Source of the DNA: Prevotella veroralis DSM 19559 = JCM 6290
GTDB lineage: Bacteria > Bacteroidota > Bacteroidia > Bacteroidales > Bacteroidaceae
DNA length: 64,000 nt
Assembly: GCF_000377625.1 (NCBI RefSeq)
Contig: NZ_KB898325.1
Span: 248,001 to 312,000, forward strand
Reading direction: 5' to 3'
Part shown: positions 27,160-36,633 of the stretch, one piece after another
How the letters are laid out: each line of letters opens with the position of its first letter
Position numbering within the stretch: position 1 is the first letter of the stretch
Translations under genes and position numbers: made by a program
The notes under the pieces: generated by a model
Seen by the model: the letters and a program-made list of their open reading frames with translations, nothing else
What the model was told of the DNA's origin: nothing
Databases searched by the model: none

Positions 27160-28086
27160 ATGTGGATTATCTTAGCATTTGTCTCTGCAACTTTGCTCGG
27201 ATTGTACGATACCTCAAAGAAGTATTCTTTGAAAGGTAATGATGTAATTCCCGTCTTATTTCTTAACACATTATTTTGTTCCCTCATCTTCATCCCACTT
27301 ATATTGCTCTCACAATATACGAACTTATTAGAAGGGAGCGTTCTGCAAGTTGGAGTAGGAGGATGGGGAATGCATAAGTGGATCATACTGAAGAGTGTAA
27401 TCGTTTTGTTATCTTGGGTATTTGGTTATTTTGCCATAGCCCATCTCCCCCTAACGATAGTAGGTCCTATTAATGCAACGCGTCCAGTTATGACATTAGT
27501 GGGAGCTATGGTTGTATTCGGTGAACGTTTAAATGTATGGCAATGGATAGGTGTAATATTCGCCATTATCTCCTTATTCCTTTTGGCTCGAAGTGGTAAG
27601 AAAGAAGGTATAGACTTCAAACATAATACGTGGATACTTTTCTTATTATTAGCGGCTTTAATGGGTACTTGTAGTGGCTTGTTAGACAAATACTTAATGG
27701 CAAGTCCAGAGAGTGGTGGAGTGGGGATGGATCGTATGTTGGCACAAAGTTGGTACAATATTTACCAATGCTTGATGATGGCAATAGTGCTCCTTACCTA
27801 CTTATACAAGCGCAAGGGCAGAACTGATACTCAAGTTAAGTTCTCTTGGAAATGGAGCATCTTACTCATCTCTATCTTTTTGTCGATGGCAGACTTTGCT
27901 TATTTCTATGCCCTCTCCTTACCAGGCGCAATGATTTCGATTGTATCTATGGTTCGTCGTGGTTCCGTAATAGTATCGTTCTTGTGTGGAGCATTACTCT
28001 TTAGAGAGAAGAACTTGAAGGCAAAAGCACTTGACCTTTGCCTTGTCATTCTCGGTATGATCTTCCTCTGGATCGGTTCTTATTAG
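27160..28086 (+). CDS. EamA/DMT-family transporter
   Basis: 308 residues with ten predicted membrane helices in two five-helix EamA halves; the first half contains GPINATRPVMTLVGAMVVFGERLNVWQW-type conserved positions around 105-130 and the second ends with VSMVRRGSVIVSFLCGALLFREK. Drug/metabolite transporter; substrate not predictable. Immediately followed by the composite repeat array at 28100. Confidence 0.85.
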   Translation: MWIILAFVSATLLGLYDTSKKYSLKGNDVIPVLFLNTLFCSLIFIPLILLSQYTNLLEGSVLQVGVGGWGMHKWIILKSVIVLLSWVFGYFAIAHLPLTIVGPINATRPVMTLVGAMVVFGERLNVWQWIGVIFAIISLFLLARSGKKEGIDFKHNTWILFLLLAALMGTCSGLLDKYLMASPESGGVGMDRMLAQSWYNIYQCLMMAIVLLTYLYKRKGRTDTQVKFSWKWSILLISIFLSMADFAYFYALSLPGAMISIVSMVRRGSVIVSFLCGALLFREKNLKAKALDLCLVILGMIFLWIGSY

Positions 28087-28099
28087 TATGCTTTTGACG

Positions 28100-28395
28100 T
28101 TTAAGTTAAAGTGCGATTGCCCTCTAAGTTGAAGTGCAATCATCATCTAAGTTACAATACGATTACCCTCTAACTTGAAGTACAAATGTATTTTAAGTTA
28201 ATGTACGATGTTCTACAAGTTTGTATAATCGATTATACACGTTTGTATAACTCATTATACACGTTTGTATAATTGGTTATACACGTTTGTATAATGCGAT
28301 AGCTCTTATAGGAATATGATAGGACACTAACTTAAAGTATGATCGATTTCTAACTTAAACGTCAATTGTACTTTAACTTAAACTTATTTGGGACT
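28100..28395. repeat. Composite array: 23-bp flanking units around a 22-bp palindrome core
   Basis: Left arm: five units starting at 28100, 28123, 28146, 28169 and 28192 (four of exactly 23 bp), each built on T(T/C)TAA(G/C)TT(A/G)AAGTacGAT. Core: three full 18-bp palindromes TTATACA-CGTT-TGTATAA at 28233-28250, 28255-28272 and 28277-28294, with 4-bp linkers, plus a half unit before them. Right arm: about three units of CTAACTTAAAG type from 28327. Lies in the convergent gap between the DMT transporter and mltG. The same three-part layout recurs at 60.5-60.96 kb. Confidence 0.9.
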
Positions 28396-28494
28396 TAGAA
28401 TGTTGGTCTTTTTCAAGATAAATTAATATCGGAAACTAAGGATTATTTCGAACACTTTCGTTCTATTTGTTTTGTGAAGAATAGACAACAAAAA

Positions 28495-28530
28495 ACTTCT
28501 GAAATACCAGTTAGTTGGTATCTCAGAAGT
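28495..28530 (-). terminator. Terminator after mltG
   Basis: 15-bp stem with one mismatch (ACTTCTGAAATACCA against its partner), followed on the minus strand by TTTTTTGTTG. Confidence 0.75.
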
Positions 28531-28554
28531 CTTAGTTGCCGTCTTTTCGTTGTC

Positions 28555-29589
28555 TTATTGAATGCCTCTTACATTAAGAGCCTTGGCATACTTTGCTGCA
28601 TTTATTTGATGCTCTTCGTATGTCTTTGCGAAGTTATGTGTTCCGCTAAAGTCCTCTTTTGCGCACATATAGATATAATCATGATGCACATAATTCAATA
28701 CGGCATCAATCGCCTCAACTGATGGTATACGGATAGGACCGGGGGGTAAACCGCGATACTTATAGGTGTTGTAAGGGCTATCTACAGTCAACCATTTCTG
28801 ATAGATACGGTGTGCGGTGAAGTTCTTTGTAGCAAACTTAACGGTCGGATCGGCTTGTAGTGGCATATTGATATGCAATCGGTTGATATACATACCTGCA
28901 ATCTTAGGCATTTCCGCCACGTTTGAAGTCTCTTCATCAACGATACTAGCTAATGTGATTACTTCGTTCTCTGTTAGTCCTGCGGCTTTTGCTTTCTCTT
29001 TACGTTCAAATGTCCAGAACCTCTTACTTTCTTCTGACATTTTATCAAGGAACTTCTCTACAGAAGTGTCCCAATAGAAGTCGTATGTATTGGGAATAAA
29101 CATTGCAGGAATGGTCTCTGGTGTGAATCCATATTTCTTACATGTTGCTGTAGATTTTAGTTGAGAGAGAAGTTCACTACGTGAGAACATCATCTTACTG
29201 CTAATCTCCGTGGCAAGGTCATCTATAGTTCTTACGGACTTTATGGTTAACTTTATTGGTGCCTGTAAGCCGTTGTGGATATGACGGAATGTTTGGAGTG
29301 AACCTGCTGATCCGACAGAGAATCGACCAGTACGAATATTATCTTTGTATCCTATGAGTTCTGATAATTGTTTGAAGACCCAAAAACCTTGTGGGGTTGA
29401 TAATGGTTGAAGTTTGTTATAGACTGAATCTATATTATCATCTTGGTCTATAAGGACGTATTGTTCTTTCCCTGTACGAGACATACTAGCAAAGAAAAGA
29501 AAGTAACTAATACCAATCAACACTACGCAGACTGTTGCTAATATTAGCTTTTTCTTCGGATTCTTGTTATTCTTCGATTTGTTTGTCAT
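28555..29589 (-). CDS. mltG: Endolytic transglycosylase MltG
   Basis: 344 residues, YceG/MltG family: a basic N-terminus, one membrane anchor (KLILATVCVVLIGISYFLFF, 14-33), a LysM-like region and the YceG lytic domain with the catalytic-glutamate segment VDEETSNVAEMPKIAGMYINRL near 218-240 and LQADPTVKF after it. It cuts nascent glycan strands and helps set their length, acting at the outer face of the inner membrane. Promoter -7 box at 29617-29624. Confidence 0.92.
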   Translation of the reverse strand: MTNKSKNNKNPKKKLILATVCVVLIGISYFLFFASMSRTGKEQYVLIDQDDNIDSVYNKLQPLSTPQGFWVFKQLSELIGYKDNIRTGRFSVGSAGSLQTFRHIHNGLQAPIKLTIKSVRTIDDLATEISSKMMFSRSELLSQLKSTATCKKYGFTPETIPAMFIPNTYDFYWDTSVEKFLDKMSEESKRFWTFERKEKAKAAGLTENEVITLASIVDEETSNVAEMPKIAGMYINRLHINMPLQADPTVKFATKNFTAHRIYQKWLTVDSPYNTYKYRGLPPGPIRIPSVEAIDAVLNYVHHDYIYMCAKEDFSGTHNFAKTYEEHQINAAKYAKALNVRGIQ

Positions 29590-29616
29590 CTTGTTATGCT
29601 TAATTTATCAATGTTG

Positions 29617-29624
29617 CAAAGTTA
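29617..29624 (-). promoter_or_regulatory. Promoter -7 box for mltG
   Basis: TAACTTTG on the minus strand, leader about 20-25 nt. Confidence 0.65.
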
Positions 29625-29720
29625 CATAATTCTCCATTAAAAGTGTTGTAGTACGTGATGTAGAGCAATACTTTTTTTGAAATTTAAGATAAAAGTTAGT
29701 CTATTCTATGTATTATTGAG

Positions 29721-29728
29721 TAATTTTG
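29721..29728 (+). promoter_or_regulatory. Promoter -7 box deciding the Gph-type start
   Basis: TAATTTTG, 21 bp before the ATG at 29750. A TTG at 29726 lies within the box and is excluded as the start. Confidence 0.65.
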
Positions 29729-29749
29729 TCCACCGTAAAAAGAAGGATA

Positions 29750-30397
29750 ATGAAAGATTTCGATACTTATATCTTTGATTTAGATGGCACGTTGTTAAGT
29801 AGTTTAGATGACTTAGCAGCTAGTACTAATTATGCTTTACGCTGGGCAGGTATGCCAGAGAGAACAACAGAGGAAGTTCGTATGTTTGTTGGTAATGGGG
29901 TTAAACTTCTGATGGAGCGTGCAATCCCTGATGGTCAGCAGAATCCTCGTTTTGAAGAAGTATATGCAAAGTTTCGTGAACATTATCTAAAGCACAATTT
30001 AGATAGGACGCGTCCATACGAAGGTGTAATCGGAATGCTTCGAGAGTTGAAACGACGTGGAAAGAAACTAGCTATTGTAAGCAATAAGTTTTATGCTGCA
30101 ACTCAAGAACTTGCTCGCCATTTCTTTGCTGATACAATAGAAGTCGCAATTGGAGAACGAGAAAATATTCGTAAGAAGCCTGCTCCAGATACTGTATTAG
30201 AGGCACTTCGTCAGTTGGGCGCACCAAAGGAAGGTGCCGTTTATGTTGGTGATAGTGATGTAGATGTAATGACGGCTAAGAATAGTGGATTGCCTTGTAT
30301 TAGTGTTCTTTGGGGATTCCGAGATAAAGAGTTCCTAATAAAGCATGGTGCAACCTTATTTGTAGAGAAGCCACAAGAGATACTGGCTAAGCTATAA
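29750..30397 (+). CDS. HAD-family phosphatase (phosphoglycolate phosphatase-like)
   Basis: 215 residues with the HAD signature FDLDGTLL near residue 8, a helical cap, the Lys motif region NIRKKPAPDTVLEAL near 140-155 and YVGDSDVDVMTAKNSG near 168-183. Closest in style to Gph/PGPase-type enzymes that remove phosphate from 2-phosphoglycolate, but HAD substrate specificity cannot be read from sequence. Monocistronic: own promoter and a bidirectional terminator at 30403-30467. Confidence 0.85.
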   Translation: MKDFDTYIFDLDGTLLSSLDDLAASTNYALRWAGMPERTTEEVRMFVGNGVKLLMERAIPDGQQNPRFEEVYAKFREHYLKHNLDRTRPYEGVIGMLRELKRRGKKLAIVSNKFYAATQELARHFFADTIEVAIGERENIRKKPAPDTVLEALRQLGAPKEGAVYVGDSDVDVMTAKNSGLPCISVLWGFRDKEFLIKHGATLFVEKPQEILAKL

Positions 30398-30402
30398 AAC
30401 GA

Positions 30403-30467
30403 TTTTTGTCATGTCGTAAATCATGGATCTTATAGTTATAAGATTTTATTTATCGACATGACAAAAA
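30403..30467. terminator. Bidirectional nested-hairpin terminator
   Basis: Outer arms TTTTTGTCATGTCG and its complement enclose a second perfect hairpin ATCTTATA-GT-TATAAGAT. T-runs lie on both ends, so it can serve both convergent genes. Confidence 0.75.
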
Positions 30468-30501
30468 CTAATTTTCTATCTACTTTGTAATAAAGTTCCT
30501 T

Positions 30502-31101
30502 TTAATCATCAAGCAGTGTAGATGAACGAACACGGCTTAGTGTTTCTGGCGTCATCTGTAAATAACTGGCTATGTAAACAAGAGGAGCACGAAGTACTAC
30601 CTGTGGCTTCAGTTTACACATTCTCTTATATCGGGCTTGAGCTGTCTCAAAGCGCACAAGGTCAGCATGTATCTGTGAAATAATCAGACTTTCCTCAAGT
30701 ATTTTACGATACAGAATCTGTATGTTCACGTTGTGTAAAGCCACTTGCTCTAGTTTCTGTCTAGGAAGAGCATAAATCTGTGTTGGCTCCAATGCTTCTA
30801 CTTGTAGCTTTGTAGGTTCCTCTTGAAAAAGACTTTCGATGCACATTATTATACCATGATCTTCTCCAAGGTGCTCTGTTATCTCCTTTCCATTCTTAAA
30901 GTAGAACTGACGTACAAGTCCTTTTTCAACATAATAAAAGTGCTTGCAGATCTCGCCTTCACGGAGAATCATCTGCCCTTTGCTAAATTTCATTGGAACC
31001 AAGATGCTCTCAAGAACATCTAGTTCCTCATGCGTCATAGTACTATACTTGCGTGCTAATTCACGTGCAATATCTCTAGTATCATTTGCTAATTCTTTCA
31101 T
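30502..31101 (-). CDS. Crp/Fnr-family transcriptional regulator
   Basis: 199 residues: a cyclic-nucleotide-binding-type beta barrel (about 28-140, GQMILREGEICKHFYYVEKGLVR) and a short C-terminal winged-helix with recognition helix MTPETLSRVRS. No Cys cluster for an iron-sulfur sensor is present, so it is not a classical Fnr. Ligand and targets are unknown. Starts 29 bp after lepA on the same strand and may be co-transcribed with it. Confidence 0.85.
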   Translation of the reverse strand: MKELANDTRDIARELARKYSTMTHEELDVLESILVPMKFSKGQMILREGEICKHFYYVEKGLVRQFYFKNGKEITEHLGEDHGIIMCIESLFQEEPTKLQVEALEPTQIYALPRQKLEQVALHNVNIQILYRKILEESLIISQIHADLVRFETAQARYKRMCKLKPQVVLRAPLVYIASYLQMTPETLSRVRSSTLLDD

Positions 31102-31130
31102 TTTTTCCTATCCTTTCTTTTTCTTGTCCT

Positions 31131-32912
31131 TTAGTCTAATTTCAATACAGCAAGGAAGGCTTTTTGTGGAACCTGTACATTCCCAATCTGTTTCATACGT
31201 TTCTTACCTTTCTTCTGTTTCTCCAAAAGTTTACGTTTACGACTAATATCACCACCATAACATTTAGCGGTAACGTCCTTTCGAACCTGCTTAACAGTCT
31301 CTCTTGCGACAATCTTAGCCCCGATAGCAGCTTGAATTGCAATGTCGAACTGCTGGCGAGGAATCAGATCCTTTAGTTTCTCACACATTCTTCTTCCGAA
31401 TGTGACAGCGTTGCTCTCGTGTGTTAATGTAGAAAGAGCATCTACAGGCTCTCCATTTAACAAGATATCAAGCTTCGCTAGTTTGGAAGGGCGAAAAGAA
31501 TCTATGTGATAATCGAAAGAGGCATACCCCTTTGATATGCTCTTTAGCTTGTCATAGAAATCTATTACGATCTCACCTAATGGAATCATAAAGATTAACT
31601 CCAAACGATTGCCACTTACATAGTTCTGACTAACTAATTCACCTCGCTTATCAAGACATAGAGTCATGATAGGACCAATATAATCACTTGAAGTGATGAT
31701 AGAAGCCTTTATAAAAGGTTCTTCGATATGATCTATCATTGTTTGATCAGGTAAACCAGAAGGATTATGAACCTCCTTCTCGTTGCCCTGCTTGTCATAA
31801 ACCATGTAGCTAACATTCGGAACCGTGGTAATGACGTCCATATTAAATTCACGGTCTAAGCGTTCTTGCACAATCTCCATGTGCAGTAATCCGAGGAATC
31901 CACAGCGGAATCCAAATCCTAGAGCCTGTGAGCTTTCTGGTTGGAATGTAAGTGAGGCGTCGTTAAGTTGTAATTTCTCTAGAGAGGCACGAAGATTCTC
32001 ATAATCGTTTGGATCAATAGGGTAGACGCCTGCGAAAACCATTGGCTTTACTTCTTGGAATCCCTCAATAGCATGCTTGCAAGGAGCATCAATGTGAGTA
32101 ACGGTGTCACCAACTTTTACCTCTGTTGCATTCTTTATGCCAGATATAATATAACCCACTTCACCTGTAGAAAGTTGTTTGGTGGGTATCATATCCATTT
32201 TCAGCACACCAACTTCATCGGCAGTATATTCCATTCCTGTTTGAACGAACTTTACTTTATCACCTTTCTTTATGACACCATTGTCGACCTTGCAAAGGGT
32301 AATAATACCACGGAATGAGTTAAAGATAGAGTCGAATATAAGTGCTTGTAGAGGGGCTTTCACATCTCCTTTTGGTGCAGGAATGCGCTTAACAATATCC
32401 TCAAGTATCTCTGGGATGCCTTCACCAGTCTTTCCGCTTGCCCGAATAATATCTTCTGGATCACAACCAATCAAGTCGACAATCTCATCTTCGACTTCTT
32501 CTGGCATTGCATTAGGCATGTCAATCTTGTTGATGACAGGGATAATCTCTAGATTGTGATCAATGGCCATATAAAGATTTGAGATTGTCTGCGCCTGTAC
32601 ACCCTGAGTCGCATCAACAATAAGCAGAGCACCTTCACAAGCAGCAATACTGCGTGATACTTCGTATGAGAAGTCGACGTGTCCCGGAGTATCAATAAGG
32701 TTTAATACATATTTCTCCTTATCGAAAGTATATTCCATTTGAATGGCATGGCTCTTAATCGTGATGCCACGCTCGCGCTCCAACTCCATGTCGTCAAGCA
32801 TCTGCCCTTCAGTAATCTTTATCGTTTGGGTGTATTCAAGAAGACGATCGGCCAACGTTGATTTACCATGGTCAATGTGGGCAATTATGCAGAAATTTCT
32901 TATATGATCCAT
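31131..32912 (-). CDS. lepA: Elongation factor 4 (LepA)
   Basis: 593 residues. Translational GTPase that back-translocates stalled ribosomes. G1 [10 protein letters not shown] near residue 10, G3 DTPGHVDF near 75, G4 NKIDMPNA near 130, and the LepA-specific C-terminal domain ending [20 protein letters not shown]. Length is standard (~600). Promoter -7 box at 32937-32944. Confidence 0.97.
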   Translation of the reverse strand: MDHIRNFCIIAHIDHGKSTLADRLLEYTQTIKITEGQMLDDMELERERGITIKSHAIQMEYTFDKEKYVLNLIDTPGHVDFSYEVSRSIAACEGALLIVDATQGVQAQTISNLYMAIDHNLEIIPVINKIDMPNAMPEEVEDEIVDLIGCDPEDIIRASGKTGEGIPEILEDIVKRIPAPKGDVKAPLQALIFDSIFNSFRGIITLCKVDNGVIKKGDKVKFVQTGMEYTADEVGVLKMDMIPTKQLSTGEVGYIISGIKNATEVKVGDTVTHIDAPCKHAIEGFQEVKPMVFAGVYPIDPNDYENLRASLEKLQLNDASLTFQPESSQALGFGFRCGFLGLLHMEIVQERLDREFNMDVITTVPNVSYMVYDKQGNEKEVHNPSGLPDQTMIDHIEEPFIKASIITSSDYIGPIMTLCLDKRGELVSQNYVSGNRLELIFMIPLGEIVIDFYDKLKSISKGYASFDYHIDSFRPSKLAKLDILLNGEPVDALSTLTHESNAVTFGRRMCEKLKDLIPRQQFDIAIQAAIGAKIVARETVKQVRKDVTAKCYGGDISRKRKLLEKQKKGKKRMKQIGNVQVPQKAFLAVLKLD

Positions 32913-32936
32913 CAGTTCGTTCTATAATTCGAGATG

Positions 32937-32944
32937 CAAATATA
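32937..32944 (-). promoter_or_regulatory. Promoter -7 box for lepA
   Basis: TATATTTG on the minus strand, 24 bp from the start codon. Confidence 0.65.
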
Positions 32945-32998
32945 ATCATAAATTCTGAGAATGTGGAATGGTAAAATAGGAAATTAGCTATTTTTTGT

Positions 32999-33006
32999 TA
33001 TCTTTG
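32999..33006 (+). promoter_or_regulatory. Promoter -7 box for the small lipoprotein gene
   Basis: TATCTTTG; an ORF start at 32995 would overlap it, so the lipoprotein start at 33091 is preferred. Confidence 0.65.
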
Positions 33007-33090
33007 CAAAGAATATTTGATAGAGGATTAAGCTCATTTGGAATCTACTTTATGATATATTCCAATGAAATAATAATAAAAGAATTAATT

Positions 33091-33486
33091 ATGAAGCGTT
33101 TATTCTATTTTGCTTTAATGGTGGCATTTTGTTCTTCTTGTCATAGGAGCTTGGAAGATAGAGCTGCCCAAGAATGTAAGGAATTTACTGAGAAGAAGTG
33201 TCCAACTCCTGTAGTAGATAATGTACGAATGGATAGTATGGTCTTTGAACCAGCTACCCGGGCTATTCATTATTATAATACGCTTGTTAGTATGGCTGAT
33301 AATAGATTGGTCATTGATAAGCAGAAAGGTAAATTACGGCAAGTCTTGAAAGAGGCTTTAAGATCTGATGCAGGAACGAAGGCTTATAAGGATGCAGGAT
33401 TCAACTTCCACTATACTTACCATTCTGAAAAAAAGCCATCAGAAGTATTGTTTGATGTAAATTATAATACAAAGGATTATCAATAA
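33091..33486 (+). CDS. Small hypothetical lipoprotein
   Basis: 131 residues beginning MKRLFYFALMVAFCSSC, a type II signal peptide with lipidation Cys at residue 17. The mature part is hydrophilic with a two-Cys N-terminal region (QECKEFTEKKCP). No family recognised. In-frame Mets at 33052 and an upstream start at 32995 would precede the signal peptide and are disfavoured by the promoter position. Confidence 0.75.
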   Translation: MKRLFYFALMVAFCSSCHRSLEDRAAQECKEFTEKKCPTPVVDNVRMDSMVFEPATRAIHYYNTLVSMADNRLVIDKQKGKLRQVLKEALRSDAGTKAYKDAGFNFHYTYHSEKKPSEVLFDVNYNTKDYQ

Positions 33487-33519
33487 ATAGATTCTTTATT
33501 ACATTCAGGATTACTTATA

Positions 33520-34781
33520 GTGCAGACATCTTGTGATCCACATTCAAAAGCTCATATTGCCATAGATCTTAAATCGTTCTATACCAGTGTAGAGTGTGTT
33601 GAGCGTGGCTTGAATCCTTTGACAACTGATCTTGTCGTTGCAGATGTCAGTAGAACGGAAAAGACAATTTGCTTAGCGGTATCACCTTCTCTTAAATCTT
33701 ATGGTTTACCAGGGCGTGCACGTTTATTTGAGGTTGTTCAACGATTGCGCGAAGTCTTATAATAAACGAAAGGAAGAATTGTTGGAAGGTAGCTTTACAG
33801 GTAAGTCTTCCTATGCAATTGATTTAGAGCAACACAAGGCTTGGGAGGTCGATTATATCACAGCAGTCCCAAGGATGGCGCATAGTATTCAACATAGTGT
33901 CAAGATATATAGTATCTATTTGCGATACGTAGCACTAGGGGATATACATGTGTATTCGATAGATGAGGAGTTTATAGACGCTACACTTTACCTTTACAGT
34001 TCTAAACTATCAACTCATGATTTTGCAATGAAGATAATTCGTGATGTTCTTCGTGAGACTGGGAAACAGCTACAGCAGGTATAGGAACTAACTTATATCT
34101 TTGTAAGGTGGCGATGGATATCGTGGCAAAGCATATACCTGCTGATAAGGATGGAATTAGAATTGCTGAATTAGATGAACATAGTTATCGTAAAAATCTA
34201 TGGGATCATAAACCACTTACAGACTTTTGGCGTGTAGGTCATGGTATTGTCCAACGATTATATGCTTATAGAATTGATACTATGGGCAAGATAGCTCGTT
34301 ATTCTATTGAGCATGAAGAATTGTTTTATAAGCTCTTTGCGTTAATGCAGAATTATTGATAGATCATGCTTGGGGATGGGAACCATGTACAATGGAAATG
34401 GTGAAAGCTTATCGTCCAGAATGTAATTCTATGAGTAGTGGTCAAGTACTACATGAGGGTTATACATTTCAGAAAGCAAAAGTTGTTGTACAGGAGATGG
34501 TTGATGCTTTGTCTTTAGATTTAGTTGAGAAATGTTGTGTTGCAGGACAACTTGTTCTTTATGTCGGATATGATAAAGATAGTTTGATATCAAGGGCGTT
34601 AAATGACTATACTGGATCGATTTCTAAAGATTGGTTTGGACGTAAAGTTCCTAAACATACTCATGGTTCCGCTACTTTTTCTCATTTTACTTCTTCTTCA
34701 CATATAATGACTCAAGCAGTCTTAACCCGAACTCGCGTTTTATATGGAAAAAATTTACCGAACAGCAATAATAAGAATTAA
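33520..34781 (+). pseudogene. Y-family DNA polymerase (UmuC/DinB-like), frameshifted remnant
   Basis: Four overlapping fragments together read as one Y-family translesion polymerase. Fragment 1 (33520-33762, GTG start) has IAIDLKSFYTSVECVERGLNP; fragment 2 (to 34084) has HVYSIDEEFIDATL with the catalytic SIDE motif; the reading frame then moves to give TAGIGTNLYLCKVAMDIV and the palm/finger-proximal part; a last shift gives NAELLIDHAWGWEP and the little-finger domain. Frame changes occur near 33755, 34075 and 34345. The C-terminus ends at 34781, shorter than usual for the family. Three frameshifts and the early end argue for a dead gene rather than sequencing error. It follows the lipoprotein gene by 33 bp. 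Confidence 0.85.
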
Positions 34782-34785
34782 AAAG

Positions 34786-34824
34786 CACCATACTTTTCCC
34801 TCAAAAGAGGTTGTAAGTATGGTG
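34786..34824 (-). terminator. Terminator after pepD
   Basis: CACCATACTT/AAGTATGGTG stem followed on the minus strand by CTTTTTAATTC. Confidence 0.7.
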
Positions 34825-34886
34825 ATATAGGAAAGTAACTTTGTTTCTGATACGATTAATATCAGGGATGAGTGTTTAGTGCTGAT

Positions 34887-36338
34887 CTAATCAATATTCG
34901 CCAGAACGGCTAGCAGGTGATCCCAAACCATTTGGACGGTTGGGATGAGGAGACATTCGTCTGGGGTGTGGACATAACGTAATGTTGGTCCGAAGCTAAT
35001 CATGTCAAGCTCTGGGTACTTCTCGGAGAATAAACCGCACTCTAACCCTGCGTGGATACCTAGGACACGTGGCTCTTTCCCGAAGAGTTTCTTATACTGT
35101 TCAACGGCGACATTTACTAACTCTGAATTAGGATTCATTTTCCATGCAGGGTAACTGTCGTTTACAACAACTTCGGCTCCAGCTAATTCGAAGCATGCAC
35201 GAACAGTGTTAGTCATGTTCTCAAGGTTACTCATAACGTTAGAGCGTTGTGAACTAACGATGACGAGCTTGTCTTCTGAAGTCTGAATGCTTGCAACATT
35301 GCTTGATGTTTCCACCATATAGGCTAAAGCCTCATCTTGGCAATTTGTCAATGGACCGTTATCAAGAGCTTGAAGAGCAAGGATGACATTGTGAGAAACC
35401 TGTTTAGGCATAACCAATGCTGCATCAGCACTTTGAAGTGACCATTTCATCGAGGTATCTGTTACGTGAAATTCATCTTCAACGTTCTTGCTAAAGATGT
35501 TCCAATCAGCTTTCACTTCATCCTTATGGGTTGCTGGAACAGCAAAGAGTATTTTACCGTCACGAGGAATTGCATTATGCATCTTACCTGAGTTCCACTG
35601 ACTCAAACGTAGATCCAATTTGTTTTGTTCCATATAAAGGAAGCGTGCAAGGACTTTGATAGCATTCGCACGTTTCTTATTGATGTCATCACCAGAATGA
35701 CCGCCGACTAACCCTTTCAAACTAGCTTCCATAAAGAAGTAGTCCTCTGGAGCTTGCTCACGATCAAAACTGAATGTAGCTGTTGTGCTATTACCACCGG
35801 CACAGCTAACAAAGATCTGACCTTCGTCTTCAGAGTCTAAGTTGATAAGGTACTTCCCGGTCATAAAGTTAGCTTCTAAACCGAAAGCACCTGTTAAGCC
35901 AGTCTCTTCATCGCGAGTAAAGAGGCACTCGATAGGTCCATGTTTAATGTCATCCGAGTCAAGAATAGCTAACTCTAGCGCAACACCAATACCATCATCA
36001 GCACCTAAAGTTGTACCTTTTGCATGCAACCATTCACCATCAACATAAGTTTGAATTGCATCTTTATGGAAGTCGAACTCAACGTCAACAAGTTTGTCAC
36101 AAACCATATCCATGTGACTCTGAAGAACAACAGTAGGCACATGCTCCATACCCTTCGTAGCAGCCTTCGAGATAAGCACATTCCCCGTCTTATCTACCTT
36201 AACATTGAGGTTACGTTCTTTTGCAAACTCTTGTAAATACTTAATCATCTGCTCTTCGTGCTTTGAAGGACGTGGTATCTGATTAATTTTCGCAAACTGC
36301 TCGAATACTCGAGCGGGTTTTAATTCTATATTCGCCAT
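34887..36338 (-). CDS. pepD: Aminoacyl-histidine dipeptidase (M20 family)
   Basis: 483 residues, PepD-type beta-alanyl/aminoacyl-histidine dipeptidase. Metal-binding segments LQSHMDMV near 75 and GADDGIG near 117, the general-base region TRDEETGLTGA near 147, and a late His in SFGPTLRYVHTPDE near 460. Hydrolyses dipeptides, fitting an amino-acid/peptide-fermenting organism. Divergent from a small membrane protein gene, with overlapping promoter regions (36379-36409). Confidence 0.92.
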   Translation of the reverse strand: MANIELKPARVFEQFAKINQIPRPSKHEEQMIKYLQEFAKERNLNVKVDKTGNVLISKAATKGMEHVPTVVLQSHMDMVCDKLVDVEFDFHKDAIQTYVDGEWLHAKGTTLGADDGIGVALELAILDSDDIKHGPIECLFTRDEETGLTGAFGLEANFMTGKYLINLDSEDEGQIFVSCAGGNSTTATFSFDREQAPEDYFFMEASLKGLVGGHSGDDINKKRANAIKVLARFLYMEQNKLDLRLSQWNSGKMHNAIPRDGKILFAVPATHKDEVKADWNIFSKNVEDEFHVTDTSMKWSLQSADAALVMPKQVSHNVILALQALDNGPLTNCQDEALAYMVETSSNVASIQTSEDKLVIVSSQRSNVMSNLENMTNTVRACFELAGAEVVVNDSYPAWKMNPNSELVNVAVEQYKKLFGKEPRVLGIHAGLECGLFSEKYPELDMISFGPTLRYVHTPDECLLIPTVQMVWDHLLAVLANID

Positions 36339-36378
36339 ATTTAATAATATTTAATTTTGTTATCTTGCTGTTTTATAT

Positions 36379-36386
36379 TACCTTTG
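36379..36386 (+). promoter_or_regulatory. Promoter -7 box for the small membrane protein gene
   Basis: TACCTTTG, 29 bp before the ATG at 36416; an ORF start at 36365 is upstream of it. Confidence 0.65.
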
Positions 36387-36401
36387 CGCCGATAAACAAT
36401 G

Positions 36402-36409
36402 CAAAGATA
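36402..36409 (-). promoter_or_regulatory. Promoter -7 box for pepD
   Basis: TATCTTTG on the minus strand. It overlaps the transcribed leader of the opposite small gene, so the two transcripts share about 20 bp head to head. Confidence 0.6.
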
Positions 36410-36415
36410 AAGAAA

Positions 36416-36610
36416 ATGCTCGGAACATTATTATACTCATTGTTAATAATTGCTATTGCCATGTTGCTCTTAGGAGTGCGTGTGATACTAAAGAAGAATG
36501 GGAGTTTCCAGTCACAACATATATCAGACAATGCCTACTTAAAGGAGAAAGGTATTAGATGTGTAATAGACCAAGACAAAGAAGCTCGCGCAAAGAACAA
36601 AGCTTATTAA
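36416..36610 (+). CDS. Small single-span membrane protein
   Basis: 64 residues: one N-terminal membrane helix (LLYSLLIIAIAMLLLGVRVIL) and a basic/polar tail with one Cys (KEKGIRCVID). Small proteins of this shape are common and conserved in Bacteroidales, function unknown. 23 bp before the OmpH-like gene, so probably one transcript. Confidence 0.7.
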   Translation: MLGTLLYSLLIIAIAMLLLGVRVILKKNGSFQSQHISDNAYLKEKGIRCVIDQDKEARAKNKAY

Positions 36611-36633
36611 AATAATCATTTAAATATACAATA

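Noticed and set aside
28474..28722. 82-residue plus-strand ORF
   Set aside because: Overlaps the mltG terminator and 3' end on the opposite strand; Cys/Leu-rich composition of an antisense shadow.
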